Positions 37,002 through 46,116 are shown, counted from the stretch's first letter. The stretch: 64,000 bases of DNA from Calothrix sp. PCC 7103 (GCF_000331305.1 NZ_KB217478.1:8729495-8793494); one strand, 5' to 3'. Notes: generated by a model not told the origin, from the letters alone. Made by a program: numbers and translations.

Positions 37002-37226
37002 ATGAAAAATCCGAATCAATTAGATGAAATTCTCGAAAATTCTCAACTTATCTTCGGTTGGATAATTTGTATCACGACAGGAATTTTATGTATATTCTGT
37101 TTATTTCGCTTTCAAATATTCGCTGTTGTTTTCGCACTTACCGCTATTGCTACTTGTCCCAAATTTAAAATACCTGACGGATTAAGAATAGCGATTATAG
37201 TTATAAGCATAATTACTCTAGGTTAA
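37002..37226 (+). CDS. Small two-helix membrane protein
   Basis: 74 aa with two hydrophobic helices (LIFGWIICITTGILCIFCLF and IFAVVFALTAIA) and a third weak one at the C-terminus (IAIIVISIITLG). It lies 34 bp after the DUF6753-like gene with AGAGGT just upstream of ATG 37002, so it is probably expressed. Function unknown. Confidence 0.55.
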   Translation: MKNPNQLDEILENSQLIFGWIICITTGILCIFCLFRFQIFAVVFALTAIATCPKFKIPDGLRIAIIVISIITLG

Positions 37227-37303
37227 AATCATTATCAGCTTACTTTAATCTTGTTTTTATATAAAATGTATAATTGAAACAAAGTAATTTTTGAGGCAAA
37301 AAC

Positions 37304-37666
37304 ATGACCACAGTAGCCATACAACCTATATTAGATGCTAGTGGACAGAGGTCTTTCCGCGCCGTTGCTGGTGACAAGCAATCTATAGGTAAAACTGCTG
37401 GTCAAGCTTTGGATGCTTTAACAACTCAATTGGGCGAAACGGAGTTTAGTGGCATACTTGTGTTTCAAAGCTTTCGTCCTGACCAATTTTTTGGTATCGA
37501 GCAACAAAAGCGCTTATCTGAATTGATGGAATTATTGAGAAAAGCGCGCTCGGAAGAAAAATCGTTGCCTGCTGAATTACAAGCAGAATTAGAGAGCTTG
37601 GTTAAGGCCGAGTTAAATGCAACAGCAGAAAGAGCAAAGTTTTTAATGCAACAAAAAAGTGAATGA
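37304..37666 (+). CDS. Small unknown protein coupled to an HNH protein
   Basis: A 120-aa protein with an N-terminal beta module (TVAIQPILDASGQRSFRAVAGDKQSIGKTAGQALDAL). A helical C-terminus (RLSELMELLRKARSEEKSLPAELQAELESLV) is coiled-coil-like. It matches a protein type common in filamentous cyanobacteria but without assigned function. Stop and the next ATG overlap (ATGA at 37663-37666), so its product is coupled to the HNH protein, as in toxin-antitoxin-like pairs. TATAAA/TATAAT-like sequence precedes it by about 50 bp. Confidence 0.7.
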   Translation: MTTVAIQPILDASGQRSFRAVAGDKQSIGKTAGQALDALTTQLGETEFSGILVFQSFRPDQFFGIEQQKRLSELMELLRKARSEEKSLPAELQAELESLVKAELNATAERAKFLMQQKSE

Positions 37667-38064
37667 ATCCAAATTATACATCGGTAGCAAATCGAGCTAA
37701 CCATTGTTGTGAATATTGTCGCGCTCCTGAAATTATATTTAACTTCGCCTTTGATGTGGAGCATATAAGACCAGTAAGCAGGCAAGGCGCAGAAACATTA
37801 GATAATTTAGCTCTTGCCTGTCGTTCATGCAATCTTTATAAAGGAAATCGGATGTTTGGAGTTGACAGCAGTACTGGTGTCGAAATTCGCTTGTTTCATC
37901 CTAGACTTGACAATTGGGAAAGCCATTTTCAGGTTGATGTTACAAATGGCACAATTATTGGCTTAACTGCAATTGGTCAAATAACTGTTGATTGTTTAGA
38001 GATGAACAGTCAACCACAAATAATGGCACGACAGTTTTGGATTAGTTTGGGTTTATTTCCATGA
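37663..38064 (+). CDS. HNH endonuclease
   Basis: A 133-aa protein. The zinc/HNH core is visible: CCEYCRAPE, then FDVEHIRPVSRQG (the H of HNH), then LDNLALACRSCNLYKGNR (the N-C-C-N part). All four cysteines and the catalytic His are present. It starts inside the stop codon of the preceding small gene. Possible roles are a nuclease toxin, an anti-invader nuclease or a processing enzyme. The sequence does not discriminate. Confidence 0.85.
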   Translation: MNPNYTSVANRANHCCEYCRAPEIIFNFAFDVEHIRPVSRQGAETLDNLALACRSCNLYKGNRMFGVDSSTGVEIRLFHPRLDNWESHFQVDVTNGTIIGLTAIGQITVDCLEMNSQPQIMARQFWISLGLFP

Positions 38065-38076
38065 GAATAAACGATT

Positions 38077-41000
38077 TTAAGCATCATGTTGTAAATTTTT
38101 ATGCTGATGCTGTTTGGCTTGCTGTTCAAAACTTTTTTTCTCTTCATCACTAAACTTGCAGATTGTGGCAGTTTTACCCTTTTGTGCTTTATACAACGTC
38201 CCCCTATCTTCTAATTCGTCTACAATTCGCAGTAACTCAGAGGGAGCATGATGGATAACTCGGTATTTCCCTTCTGCAAAAGTTGCTGTTTGTATTTCTT
38301 CCCCAGTATTTGCAGGATTGGCTTTTAGGCTCCCAAGCGCTAGTTTGAGCATTGCATTTTCCCAATCTTCGCGCTTTTGAGCTTGGTTTGGTGACTGTGT
38401 TTGTTTTGATGTGGTCATATTTGAAGTATTGATTTGTGTTGGCGCCTTTTTTTTAGAAGGTGTTACATCAGTTGGATTTTTAAGAGCTTCTTGATTACTT
38501 GGGAATGTCGCACTTACCGTATCATTGCGCTGTTTTATCTTATCTTCGGCTTGAATAATCGCTTTTTCCAGGTCATTTAAGGGAATAGCAATAAATTTTG
38601 TTCGTTTCCCGTTCTCTAGTTGGTCATATTCGAGGGGAAAGTTCAAAGTATCACTAATTCTGCTTGCTGTTTTCTGTTTCGGCGCCTCAATTGGCAAGTT
38701 AACACAGAAATATAGCTCTTCAAAGCTTTGTTTTCGAGCGATACCAATAAAAGATGCTTCTCCAAACTTCTGATCAATTTGAGTTGCCAGTGCTTTTATA
38801 TACTCTACCTCTTTACCTTGCTGTTGCATAAAGGGTTGAAAATAATCGCTTTCAAGCATTATTGCATTCAAAGATGCTGCGGAGTCATGTATCAATCCTA
38901 TGTTAGTTTTTTGTTGATACTTATCTTTCAGTATTGGTTTAAGTTCATCTAACAAAGTTGGTTGGCTTTGCTGTAGTAGAGCTTTTTCTCTTGTCCAGAC
39001 TTCGGGATACTTAATTGTCTGCGGGTCAAGCTTAATATTAACGATTGTGGCAGGCGCCGATTCCAAAGTACCTTGAAACTTAAATCCTTGAGCTGATAAA
39101 TTTTTGGCAGCTAATTTTTGACTTAATAAACCAAAAGAATCTTTGTCAATCACTCCCAAGGGTTTACCGTCAACCAGCGCAATCGGAGTTACAGTCTGAC
39201 CATTGTTAATAGTATTGACTGTTATTATCCCTTGTTCCCCTTTCCATTCAAAGTCAGCAAACGCATACTTTTTGAGTTGTCCAACTTTCAATTGATTGCC
39301 TTGGGTACTTGTGATGAGAACAGAAGCACTCGGTGGAGAGGTTATTTCTGCGGTCATACTAGTACCTATGGGTAATTGCGCTGATTCACTGCGGAATACG
39401 CCCAATTTTTTATCGTCAACAACTAACCATCGCTTGTTTTGTGTTGGGTTCGCTGGGTCGGGTGCCATAATAATGCTGCATTCTACTTTTTCTCCTTGCC
39501 ATGTACGTCCCAAGTGTTCGTTGCTTGTTTTATGGGCGCCGACTACCGTAAATTCTGTTAATTGTAGTTTAGCTAGTCGTTCGATTAATTCGTCCGGAAA
39601 TATTGCGAAGACTGCTGAGTTTTTTTTAAAACCATATTCTTCTTTATTAGCTGTTGAAATTTGCCACATTGCTGCTGCAACACTTTGTTTTTCTGAGTCT
39701 GGAATACTTTCTCTAATAGAGAGCGCATATTCTCGAACTTTAGAAAATGCAGCTTTAGCTTGAGCAGGCGCCAATCCGGTTACAATCTGTGTACTTAAAT
39801 TTTTTAACTCTGTTTGATGTTTGAGGATTGAAGAGTGCTTCTGAACCGAGGATTCGGCAATGTACCCAAGCTGCTTATATTCAATTTCCCCATTTGGTTG
39901 GCGTTTAGATAGATTTTTGTCATCGTATACAGCAGAAGTTGCTATCCACCTACTTTCATTCGATTGGGAAGGATTTTTATTTTCAATAATTTTAATGTCA
40001 AGTTTTCTATCATCAAAAGCATTGGGATGCTTTTCTTTTGCAATACCAATAATTTCTAACTGATTGCCATGAGGACTGGTGGCAATGATTCTTGGTCCTG
40101 GCGACGACTGTACTTCTTTGCTAATTTCAATCGCTTTACTAATCAATATGTCATAATTTTTCTTTATGGTAGAAGCTTGTTCCTTTTGAGCAGTGGTAAA
40201 TTCCACTCCTTTGAACAAATCTTGAAATTGTTGTGTTGAACGAGGTAAAAGCGCGTTTTCCGAAAATGCATCGTTAGTCATTTTCGCCATTATATCGATG
40301 GCGCCGTTACCTTTGATATTCATCGCGCGGTTGGTATATACGTCGTCTACCTTCCTTTCTTCTACCCAAGTTGCGATATCAAAGCATTTGGTAATATAGC
40401 TACAAGCATTGACGATTGATGAATCACTACGGTTAGCACTTTTTCCCCGGTCAACCTCTGTTTGTAGTTGCCCTCCTAAAATACCAACTAAGTCATGATA
40501 AAATTTACCTGCTTTCTCTAAAAACCTGCTTACGTATTCTGGTGATAACAGAGGTATATTTCTTGTCTCGCAATTTTGATTGTACTCTGCTAATGTGTTA
40601 ATTTTTCTAACATCTATATGGTTTTGATTCGATTCTAAACACAGATGTGATAGTCCAGAGATGTGTGATTTAATATTTTCAGGATATTTAATTGCATTGT
40701 GCGAACGAGTTCCTGCTTTTATCATCTTCATGGTAGCACAGGAAATATCTCTCATTAAACTCCAAGCATCTTCGAGTCGAGTTGATAAACATTCGTTTTC
40801 TATTGCAATTGTCTTCATGCACAAATTAGCAACTAAGCCAATTTTATTTTCCATTGCATCTAACGCAATTTGCTCGAAAGAACCTGTATAGGCTTTCTTT
40901 TGCGGCTTGACGATTTCAGCATAGCGATTTTGTGTAAGTTGTTTCTGTTTAATTTCTGCTGCTGTATGGGAAAACTCGCTCGCAAGTGCAATTGCCATTC

Positions 41001-42528
41001 TGTCTCCATCACAGTCTGAAAGCGAATGTTTTAGTCCAATTGGCGATAACTTAATAGTTCCAATATCCTTTGGTTCGTCTGGTAAATGGCGATTTATATA
41101 AATATCTACCGTGTTTGAGTTCGCAACCGGACCACGATAAACTATTAACTCGGCGCCATCTGGAAAGTTCGGGTAGCAAACCTCGTTCGCCGCCAAGTCA
41201 TGGCAAGTTTGTGCCATTGCCGAATCAAACTTAATAAACCTGCCCGTTGCACAGTCCATGTATGAGGAACGCCAGTGTTCATTGAGCTTGTCTACGATTT
41301 TGGGATGTTCGAGTAACTGGTAATGCCCATCTAAATCTGCTTTCAAAATACGATAAATCACGTCTTGGTCATTATTGCCAAATACATTGTCAATTAATTT
41401 CTCCAATTCTCCCAGGTTGAGATTATCAAAATCAATCGAATCCTCTGGTTCGCTTTCACTATTAACCAGATATTTACATTTAGCGTCTATCGTATCAATA
41501 TAATCTTGGGCAATTTTTCTAGGGTCGGAAGCAATGTCTTTAAGTTCAAGAAGGCGCCGTTCTAACCGTGGCAGAACATCTCCCTTAACCCCAAGAGGAA
41601 ATAAATTCCAAAACTGGGCGCCTGTCGATGTCACACCATAATAAGCATCTGTTTTATTCCCAATACCCATCGTCATTGTATATTCACCAGGAACAAGAGG
41701 AGTGGGGGAGTGAGGGAGTGAGGGAGTGAGGGAGGGTGAGAGAGAATCTATTTGACTATTTGCATTTATTAAGTGTTTTAGACTTTTACTCCCTCCCTCT
41801 CTCGCTCTCTCACTCCCTCCCTCTTGCACTCGTCCTTTAAGTTGGTCAGTAGAGATAATTAGGTCATAGCCATTTCCAATAGAACTTAAATCGCGTGGTG
41901 CGAATGTCCCTTTGCCTATTTGCCACGTAAAATCAATAGTTGTGTTATCAGCATTTAATCCACAACTGCGTTCTTTAATACCAAATCTGGTTTGAAACGG
42001 TGTTTGAGCTTGGTTATTTAAATCGTGATGTAACCGCACGTCTATTTTTCCGTCTCCATCCCCTACTAATTTAATTGCTTCATGTGGTGGCATTACTCCA
42101 CCATTTTCTCCAGTGCTGGCATCTACTACCAAGACATGCAAATTCTCGCGCTCGCCAAAACTTTTACATGGGGTAAACATATTACTGCCATAAGCGGCGC
42201 CGAAATGAGGCTGGTCAAATAGCTTGGTACGCAATGCCTCATCCATAAAGTAGAAACGTTCCGAAGCTGCAAACTCTAAACTCAAACCCTTCGGGTTCAC
42301 CAGTTTGCCGGGACGGAAACCGACCCCGGTAACTGGTTCACCTCGTTCTTTAAATTTTTGCAAGTCGCCTTCTTCGGTTAAGCCTTGGTAAACTGCGCCT
42401 AGCTTATACGTGGCGCCGGGTGCGAAATATTCAGCTAAACAGTGTTCAATGGTTTCGGTTAACGGCAAGCCATTTACAGTAATTGGCTCAAGGGTTTTAG
42501 TGCAAAAGTGTTCAAGGGTGATTGCCAT
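38077..42528 (-). CDS. Giant protein with two-barrel RNA polymerase (YonO/RdRP-like) motifs
   Basis: 1,483 aa. Three spaced motifs recall double-psi beta-barrel RNA polymerases of the eukaryotic RdRP/YonO type. First, GENGGVMPPHEA at 140-151 compares with the DGxGxI...A element. Second, FQTRFGIKERSCG at 178-190 compares with FQxRxGGxKG of barrel 1. Third, ELIVYRGP (around R465) is followed 40 residues later by SDCDGDRMAI (D505, D507, D509), compared with V-x-R-x-P and the metal-binding DxDGD of barrel 2. The FQ-to-DxDGD spacing is about 275 residues once a 44-residue low-complexity insertion (about 234-277) is removed, close to my recollection of that family. The C-terminal 900 residues are unassigned. 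RNA or primer synthesis for the element is inferred. The gene is monocistronic, divergent from a small acidic gene. Confidence 0.55.
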   Translation of the reverse strand: MAITLEHFCTKTLEPITVNGLPLTETIEHCLAEYFAPGATYKLGAVYQGLTEEGDLQKFKERGEPVTGVGFRPGKLVNPKGLSLEFAASERFYFMDEALRTKLFDQPHFGAAYGSNMFTPCKSFGERENLHVLVVDASTGENGGVMPPHEAIKLVGDGDGKIDVRLHHDLNNQAQTPFQTRFGIKERSCGLNADNTTIDFTWQIGKGTFAPRDLSSIGNGYDLIISTDQLKGRVQEGGSERAREGGSKSLKHLINANSQIDSLSPSLTPSLPHSPTPLVPGEYTMTMGIGNKTDAYYGVTSTGAQFWNLFPLGVKGDVLPRLERRLLELKDIASDPRKIAQDYIDTIDAKCKYLVNSESEPEDSIDFDNLNLGELEKLIDNVFGNNDQDVIYRILKADLDGHYQLLEHPKIVDKLNEHWRSSYMDCATGRFIKFDSAMAQTCHDLAANEVCYPNFPDGAELIVYRGPVANSNTVDIYINRHLPDEPKDIGTIKLSPIGLKHSLSDCDGDRMAIALASEFSHTAAEIKQKQLTQNRYAEIVKPQKKAYTGSFEQIALDAMENKIGLVANLCMKTIAIENECLSTRLEDAWSLMRDISCATMKMIKAGTRSHNAIKYPENIKSHISGLSHLCLESNQNHIDVRKINTLAEYNQNCETRNIPLLSPEYVSRFLEKAGKFYHDLVGILGGQLQTEVDRGKSANRSDSSIVNACSYITKCFDIATWVEERKVDDVYTNRAMNIKGNGAIDIMAKMTNDAFSENALLPRSTQQFQDLFKGVEFTTAQKEQASTIKKNYDILISKAIEISKEVQSSPGPRIIATSPHGNQLEIIGIAKEKHPNAFDDRKLDIKIIENKNPSQSNESRWIATSAVYDDKNLSKRQPNGEIEYKQLGYIAESSVQKHSSILKHQTELKNLSTQIVTGLAPAQAKAAFSKVREYALSIRESIPDSEKQSVAAAMWQISTANKEEYGFKKNSAVFAIFPDELIERLAKLQLTEFTVVGAHKTSNEHLGRTWQGEKVECSIIMAPDPANPTQNKRWLVVDDKKLGVFRSESAQLPIGTSMTAEITSPPSASVLITSTQGNQLKVGQLKKYAFADFEWKGEQGIITVNTINNGQTVTPIALVDGKPLGVIDKDSFGLLSQKLAAKNLSAQGFKFQGTLESAPATIVNIKLDPQTIKYPEVWTREKALLQQSQPTLLDELKPILKDKYQQKTNIGLIHDSAASLNAIMLESDYFQPFMQQQGKEVEYIKALATQIDQKFGEASFIGIARKQSFEELYFCVNLPIEAPKQKTASRISDTLNFPLEYDQLENGKRTKFIAIPLNDLEKAIIQAEDKIKQRNDTVSATFPSNQEALKNPTDVTPSKKKAPTQINTSNMTTSKQTQSPNQAQKREDWENAMLKLALGSLKANPANTGEEIQTATFAEGKYRVIHHAPSELLRIVDELEDRGTLYKAQKGKTATICKFSDEEKKSFEQQAKQHQHKNLQHDA
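41700..41828. repeat. In-frame G/A-rich inverted repeat inside the polymerase-like gene
   Basis: About 45 bp of GAGGGAGT tandem units (41700-41745) are mirrored by CTCCCTCCCTC-type units (41789-41822). They are separated by about 40 bp of ordinary sequence. The insertion keeps the frame and adds about 44 Ser/Gly/Glu/Pro-rich residues between the two barrel motifs. The same repeat class lies at the end of the ParM-like gene. Confidence 0.7.
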
Positions 42529-42696
42529 AGCAACAATCCTTATAATCTACGCACTATCACTTTATTTCGATAAACGATAAATAGTTACTCAACCAGAGTC
42601 GAAATTATTAATGGACTAAGGTCATAAAAATTAATCTCCAAAAGGATAATTTTATATTTATGATAGAAGGAGCGTGATTTTTGAGATGGAAAAACT

Positions 42697-42945
42697 ATGA
42701 GCGAATCACAACCAAATCAATTTCGCATACGTACTTCTGTTTGGCATACTGATTATCTTGGGGATTTACTTGCCGAAGGTGTTATAGATATTGATGATGT
42801 GAGTGTTCAAGAAATTTTTCAAGAGCCACCAGAAGAAGACATTATTATAATCCGTGTAGGGAAGGAAAAATCGCAAGAAACTCCAGAATCTCCTTATAAT
42901 GCCCAACTTGATGACGATGAGGATGAAAATTTAGACATCTTTTAA
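42697..42945 (+). CDS. Small acidic unknown protein
   Basis: 82 aa, acidic tail (LDDDEDENLDIF). The core FRIRTSVWHTDYLGDLLAEGVIDIDDVSVQEIF looks folded. ATG 42697 follows a purine-rich GATGGAAAAACT. It is divergent from the polymerase-like gene, sharing a 168-bp intergenic region. An acidic anti-DNA or regulatory protein is conceivable, but no family was recognised. Confidence 0.6.
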   Translation: MSESQPNQFRIRTSVWHTDYLGDLLAEGVIDIDDVSVQEIFQEPPEEDIIIIRVGKEKSQETPESPYNAQLDDDEDENLDIF

Positions 42946-43012
42946 ATTAAAAAGTTTTACACTCATGACTATCAAGGTTTATGTCATGAGAGTTTTTGCT
43001 TGGGATTATATA

Positions 43013-43570
43013 TTAATCCTGTTGTTCTGCATCATGCTTGCCCAAATAATTGTCCAACCAATCACCCTTCCATTCAGCATCTTTTACAAATTCATAATAA
43101 GGCCCATAAGCAGCACGAAGTTCGTCTTCTTCTGTCAAATCGAATGTATCGTCTGATTCTAAATTTGAATAGAGGTCGTCTACATCTATAAGTTCAAAAT
43201 CAGAGCAGTTGGTATCTCCGTAAGGCTTAATTGCACAAATCAAGGCGATATCGTTGTCCCCGTAAGATTCACCGTGAAAGTATTTGCAGTTGTTGCAACT
43301 TGTTGTCAATTCTTGATGCTGATTTTCTTCCTTATGGAAATCATTTAAGTGTATATTGTCAGCTATTTCAACTTCAACATCACAATTCTCGTTTTTAATT
43401 GTTGAAGATAAATCAGCCTCACTAGTTAATTGCCATTCATCTGTAAATATAGGGTCTGGATAATCATCGTCCCAACCAGGTATAATCTCTCTAATACTGT
43501 GAGTTCGGTTCATCATATTGCACTTGAACCAATTAGAAACAGCATCATAAACTTGTTTCACTAAATTCAT
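43013..43570 (-). CDS. Unknown protein with a four-cysteine (zinc-like) cluster
   Basis: A 185-aa acidic protein. The middle contains CNNCKYFHGESYGDNDIALICAI followed by PYGDTNCSDFE. This C-x2-C...C...C arrangement probably binds a metal. The C-terminus (AAYGPYYEFVKDAEWKGDWLDNYLG) is aromatic. A second in-frame Met lies at residue 19-20. It is the leftmost of the minus-strand small genes. Function unknown. Confidence 0.65.
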   Translation of the reverse strand: MNLVKQVYDAVSNWFKCNMMNRTHSIREIIPGWDDDYPDPIFTDEWQLTSEADLSSTIKNENCDVEVEIADNIHLNDFHKEENQHQELTTSCNNCKYFHGESYGDNDIALICAIKPYGDTNCSDFELIDVDDLYSNLESDDTFDLTEEDELRAAYGPYYEFVKDAEWKGDWLDNYLGKHDAEQQD

Positions 43571-43809
43571 AATCTTCCTAAGATTGATTGTGAGTTTATA
43601 ACTTATTTGGCAACAAACACTAAAGTCTAGTAATGTTAAATTTAAAATTGCGGTAATCCACGGTATGAAATAAACAGGAATAACACATTACCAGAATGTA
43701 AGTCGTACAAGAGCAATGAATTTATTCGACCTATATACATGCTATTACAGTCATTAAGGGTAGAAACTTATAATCCTGTTGTCGCTACCCCTACTTACTT
43801 TTATAAGCA

Positions 43810-44253
43810 TCAATAAAGATGACTTAGCACCTGTTCAACTTCGGATTGTTGAGATTTTAACTTTTCTTGAAGTTGCGCGCGTAATACTTCTACCTTTTGG
43901 TAGCTCCCATCAACCTTATCTTTAATTCCTAAACGTCGTGCAGCAGTACGGAGACGAGACTGTGGTAGCTTTTGTATCAACCGTTGAAGTGTTTCTATAT
44001 TTGTACTGTTTGCTATAGCTGGCGCCGAGTTAGTTGTTGCTGATATAGTTTTCATGGATGTAGGAGTTAATCGAGGCTCTGATTGATTTGCACTATTAAA
44101 TTGTGGATACACTTGTTGAACTTCCTGAACTTTGTTTGCAACATTATTCCACAACTGTATTAAGCTAATGCACAAATCTAAGGCTATTGTAATTGTGATA
44201 ATTGCACAAAGTATTACAATAGAAATTGTTAATAAATCTTGAATAGTTTGCAT
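43810..44253 (-). CDS. Membrane-anchored protein with SAP/Rho-N-like tail
   Basis: 147 aa from ATG 44253, chosen for the GGAG 9 nt upstream on the minus strand. One N-terminal hydrophobic helix (LLTISIVILCAIITITIALDL) is followed by a Ser/Thr-rich linker. The C-terminal helical module (LQRLIQKLPQSRLRTAARRLGIKDKVDGSYQKVEVLRAQLQEKL) resembles SAP/HeH or Rho N-terminal DNA-binding folds. A membrane-tethered nucleic-acid binder is inferred. Confidence 0.6.
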   Translation of the reverse strand: MQTIQDLLTISIVILCAIITITIALDLCISLIQLWNNVANKVQEVQQVYPQFNSANQSEPRLTPTSMKTISATTNSAPAIANSTNIETLQRLIQKLPQSRLRTAARRLGIKDKVDGSYQKVEVLRAQLQEKLKSQQSEVEQVLSHLY

Positions 44254-44361
44254 TTTCTCTTTCTCCAGATTCATCGCGTGTGTGTAGCGAGTGCGCTTTT
44301 TTCACTGGTATCAGCCCGTAAGGGTTTACAATTACACTTTTTTGCTTAACTTAAACTTTCT

Positions 44362-44628
44362 CTAGTATTGTTGTTCAAGCATCATAATTAATGTTTGGTA
44401 TTCTAATTCTGGAGAAAATTGTGTACTGAAATATACACGAAAAGAACCATCTGCATACATTTTCAAGTCTTTTTCATTAAAGATAATTTCTTGTCGTTGC
44501 AGCCACCTAACAACGGCGTCATGAAACTCAGCTAAAAATAAAGCAGGAAAGTAGATTCTTCCGCTAATTGTTCCTGTTTGTAGGTGAGTTAATAGTTGAA
44601 ATTGGGGTTGTGCTAAAACGATTGCCAT
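44362..44628 (-). CDS. Cassette family A protein, copy 1
   Basis: 88 aa (MAIVLAQPQFQLLTHLQTG begins it). It is about 60% identical by eye to the protein at 58189-58479 over its length, sharing GRIYFxALFLAEF, NEKDLKxYxDGSFRxYF and LEQxY-like ends. There is no known motif. The chain is a compact alpha/beta fold with conserved aromatic residues. It stands at the left of a row of minus-strand genes whose order is repeated at 58-62.5 kb. The upstream region contains a conserved hairpin (44670-44698). Confidence 0.75.
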   Translation of the reverse strand: MAIVLAQPQFQLLTHLQTGTISGRIYFPALFLAEFHDAVVRWLQRQEIIFNEKDLKMYADGSFRVYFSTQFSPELEYQTLIMMLEQQY

Positions 44629-44669
44629 ACAATGTTACCGTTTTACGTAGAATATCAATGCTTGTAGAA

Positions 44670-44698
44670 AAGGGAATGATATTAGATATCACTCCCTT
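44670..44698 (-). promoter_or_regulatory. Conserved hairpin upstream of cassette gene A (copy 1)
   Basis: AAGGGAATGATAT pairs with ATATCACTCCCTT, with one unpaired base. The sequence lies 40-70 bp upstream of the gene A start. A related hairpin in the same place precedes copy 2 (58521-58549), so it was retained through the duplication. It may be a terminator of the upstream unit or a leader element. Confidence 0.5.
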
Positions 44699-45414
44699 GT
44701 TGGCATCAGTAGTAACAGATTATTTTGGTTATTGTACAGAGATTGTACGTATTAAAATACTGCTTACTTCAGTTGGATTTGGACTATGTAATAATGAACT
44801 CCAGTCACTAATATTGGCGTAACCGAATTGGTCAAGGATACAAATTACTCCCATTACAGCTTTTCACTTTTAATTTGGTTTTAGAAATTATAATCATTCT
44901 CTAGTTTGTATTTCCGAAAATTACATCTTAAAAAGCTTGGCTAATATCTTTGTACACTCAAAAGTTAGTTCTACAAAGCGAAACGCACAATTTTTAATAC
45001 ATATGCACTGAATTATATTTTTGGCATTGTAGAATTCAAATTTTAAGTTTTGGTGCCTAATACCAAAATATATAGCATACAAAAATACTGCTACGAGACC
45101 TGGTAAATAGTTCTAAAATATTATGATACTCTAGTACCTTGTAACCAAAAACTTGTAAAATGAATATATTTACAGGCTGACCATACAACTGGGTAACCTA
45201 AAGCTTTAGTTACGGTACATGGGTACATGCAGTCATTGGTGTGGCGCCATTACTTACAAACGTAACCGTTCACAATTTCTTACTATTTATCCTTAATCTT
45301 TTATGAGGATTGGCTTGCAGGAGCAATCATAATCATCGAACGGCAAAGATTGCCGTTCGGTATAATACTCTTAGCGTTGCGCTGAATTGCTAGGTGCCGC
45401 GTTTATAGGAACGA
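44699..45414. other. Non-coding gap in cassette array 1
   Basis: About 700 AT-rich bases without a credible gene. It holds the perfect hairpin at 45337-45359 and one GGCGCC. In array 2 the corresponding distance is only about 25 bp (58549-58575), so sequence has been gained here or lost there. Confidence 0.5.
45337..45359. repeat. Perfect CGAACGGCAA hairpin, copy 1
   Basis: CGAACGGCAA (45337-45346) and TTGCCGTTCG (45350-45359) form a perfect 10-bp stem with a 3-nt loop. An identical-armed hairpin lies at 53013-53037. Found 56 bp downstream of a minus-strand gene's stop, it may act as a terminator or be a dispersed palindrome. Confidence 0.65.
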
Positions 45415-45735
45415 CTATTTAGATAATTTATAAACGCCCGTGTCAATTTCTAAGTAGTAAAGATTTCCAGGATGTTGACTCAGAAAATAATCCAGGTCGG
45501 ATATCACAGTTAAAGAAAGCTCATTTGCAAGAGCGTGACCACTTTTTTGAAATATTATTTTTGGATATTCTCTTTTCTGGCATCTTCCAGTTTGTATTAA
45601 TTGATAAGGTATTTGATTAACTTGCAATTTGTAGTCCATACCAGGATAACAACTTAAAAAATCTAACAAACGCTCAATCGAGTTGATTTCATGTGAATGT
45701 AATGTTCCGTATTGTGTTCGGCAGGATATAAACAT
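45415..45735 (-). CDS. Cassette family B protein, copy 1
   Basis: 106 aa (MFISCRTQYGTLHSHEINS). It is homologous by eye to the protein at 58575-58895: shared features are SCxTxxG, HSxxINSxxxLLxFLxxY, a TGxCxKxEYPKIxxQ segment and the end LEIDxxVYxxS. Function unknown; the fold is probably alpha/beta. The start at 45735 lies 37 nt from the conserved CGGCTCACGCCT motif. The same motif and spacing precede copy 2. Confidence 0.75.
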   Translation of the reverse strand: MFISCRTQYGTLHSHEINSIERLLDFLSCYPGMDYKLQVNQIPYQLIQTGRCQKREYPKIIFQKSGHALANELSLTVISDLDYFLSQHPGNLYYLEIDTGVYKLSK

Positions 45736-45772
45736 ATAAAATCTCTATCACAGCAATTTCATAGCTCTTCAA

Positions 45773-45782
45773 GGCGTGAGCC
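45773..45782 (-). promoter_or_regulatory. GGCTCACGCC motif, occurrence 1
   Basis: Minus-strand GGCTCACGCC (in context CGGCTCACGCCT), 37 nt upstream of the start of the gene at 45415-45735. Part of a set of seven related motifs upstream of cassette genes. Confidence 0.7.
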
Positions 45783-45852
45783 GACTCATAAAAAATAAAT
45801 GCTTCTATTCTAGAAGCACATGAACGGTTAAATAAGGTATTATTTCCATAAA

Positions 45853-46116
45853 TTAGGCATTATGAGCTTTGCGAGCAACAATTTCTAATTGCTGGCGCCG
45901 ATATCTTAGAATTAAGGGCGTGTCAGGTACAATGCCTTTTTTGCCTGGAAAGCGAACCAAGTAATCACCTGTTGATTGACTATATAAATGAACTACACCA
46001 ACACAGTTTGTTAAATCGAGCAGTTGGTGACAGTCGTATCCATCAATACGAACCTTAGTACAATTTTTAATTACAGAAAAATTGAGCGATAGTTGAATAA
46101 AGCCATTACTATTCAT
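45853..46116 (-). CDS. Cassette family C protein, copy 1
   Basis: 87 aa. It shares VRIDGYDCHQLLDLTNCVGVV and GDYLVRFPGKKGIVPDTPLILRYRRQQLEIV with the protein at 61664-62058. The pattern of short beta-strands suggests a small SH3/KOW-like barrel; the function is unknown. The start ATG 46116 follows weak purine sequence. It is a clean version of the gene disrupted in array 2. Confidence 0.75.
   Translation of the reverse strand: MNSNGFIQLSLNFSVIKNCTKVRIDGYDCHQLLDLTNCVGVVHLYSQSTGDYLVRFPGKKGIVPDTPLILRYRRQQLEIVARKAHNA

Noticed and set aside
42965..43191. Two short plus-strand frames antisense to the 43013-43570 gene
   Set aside because: They mirror a gene with a credible cysteine motif on the other strand.
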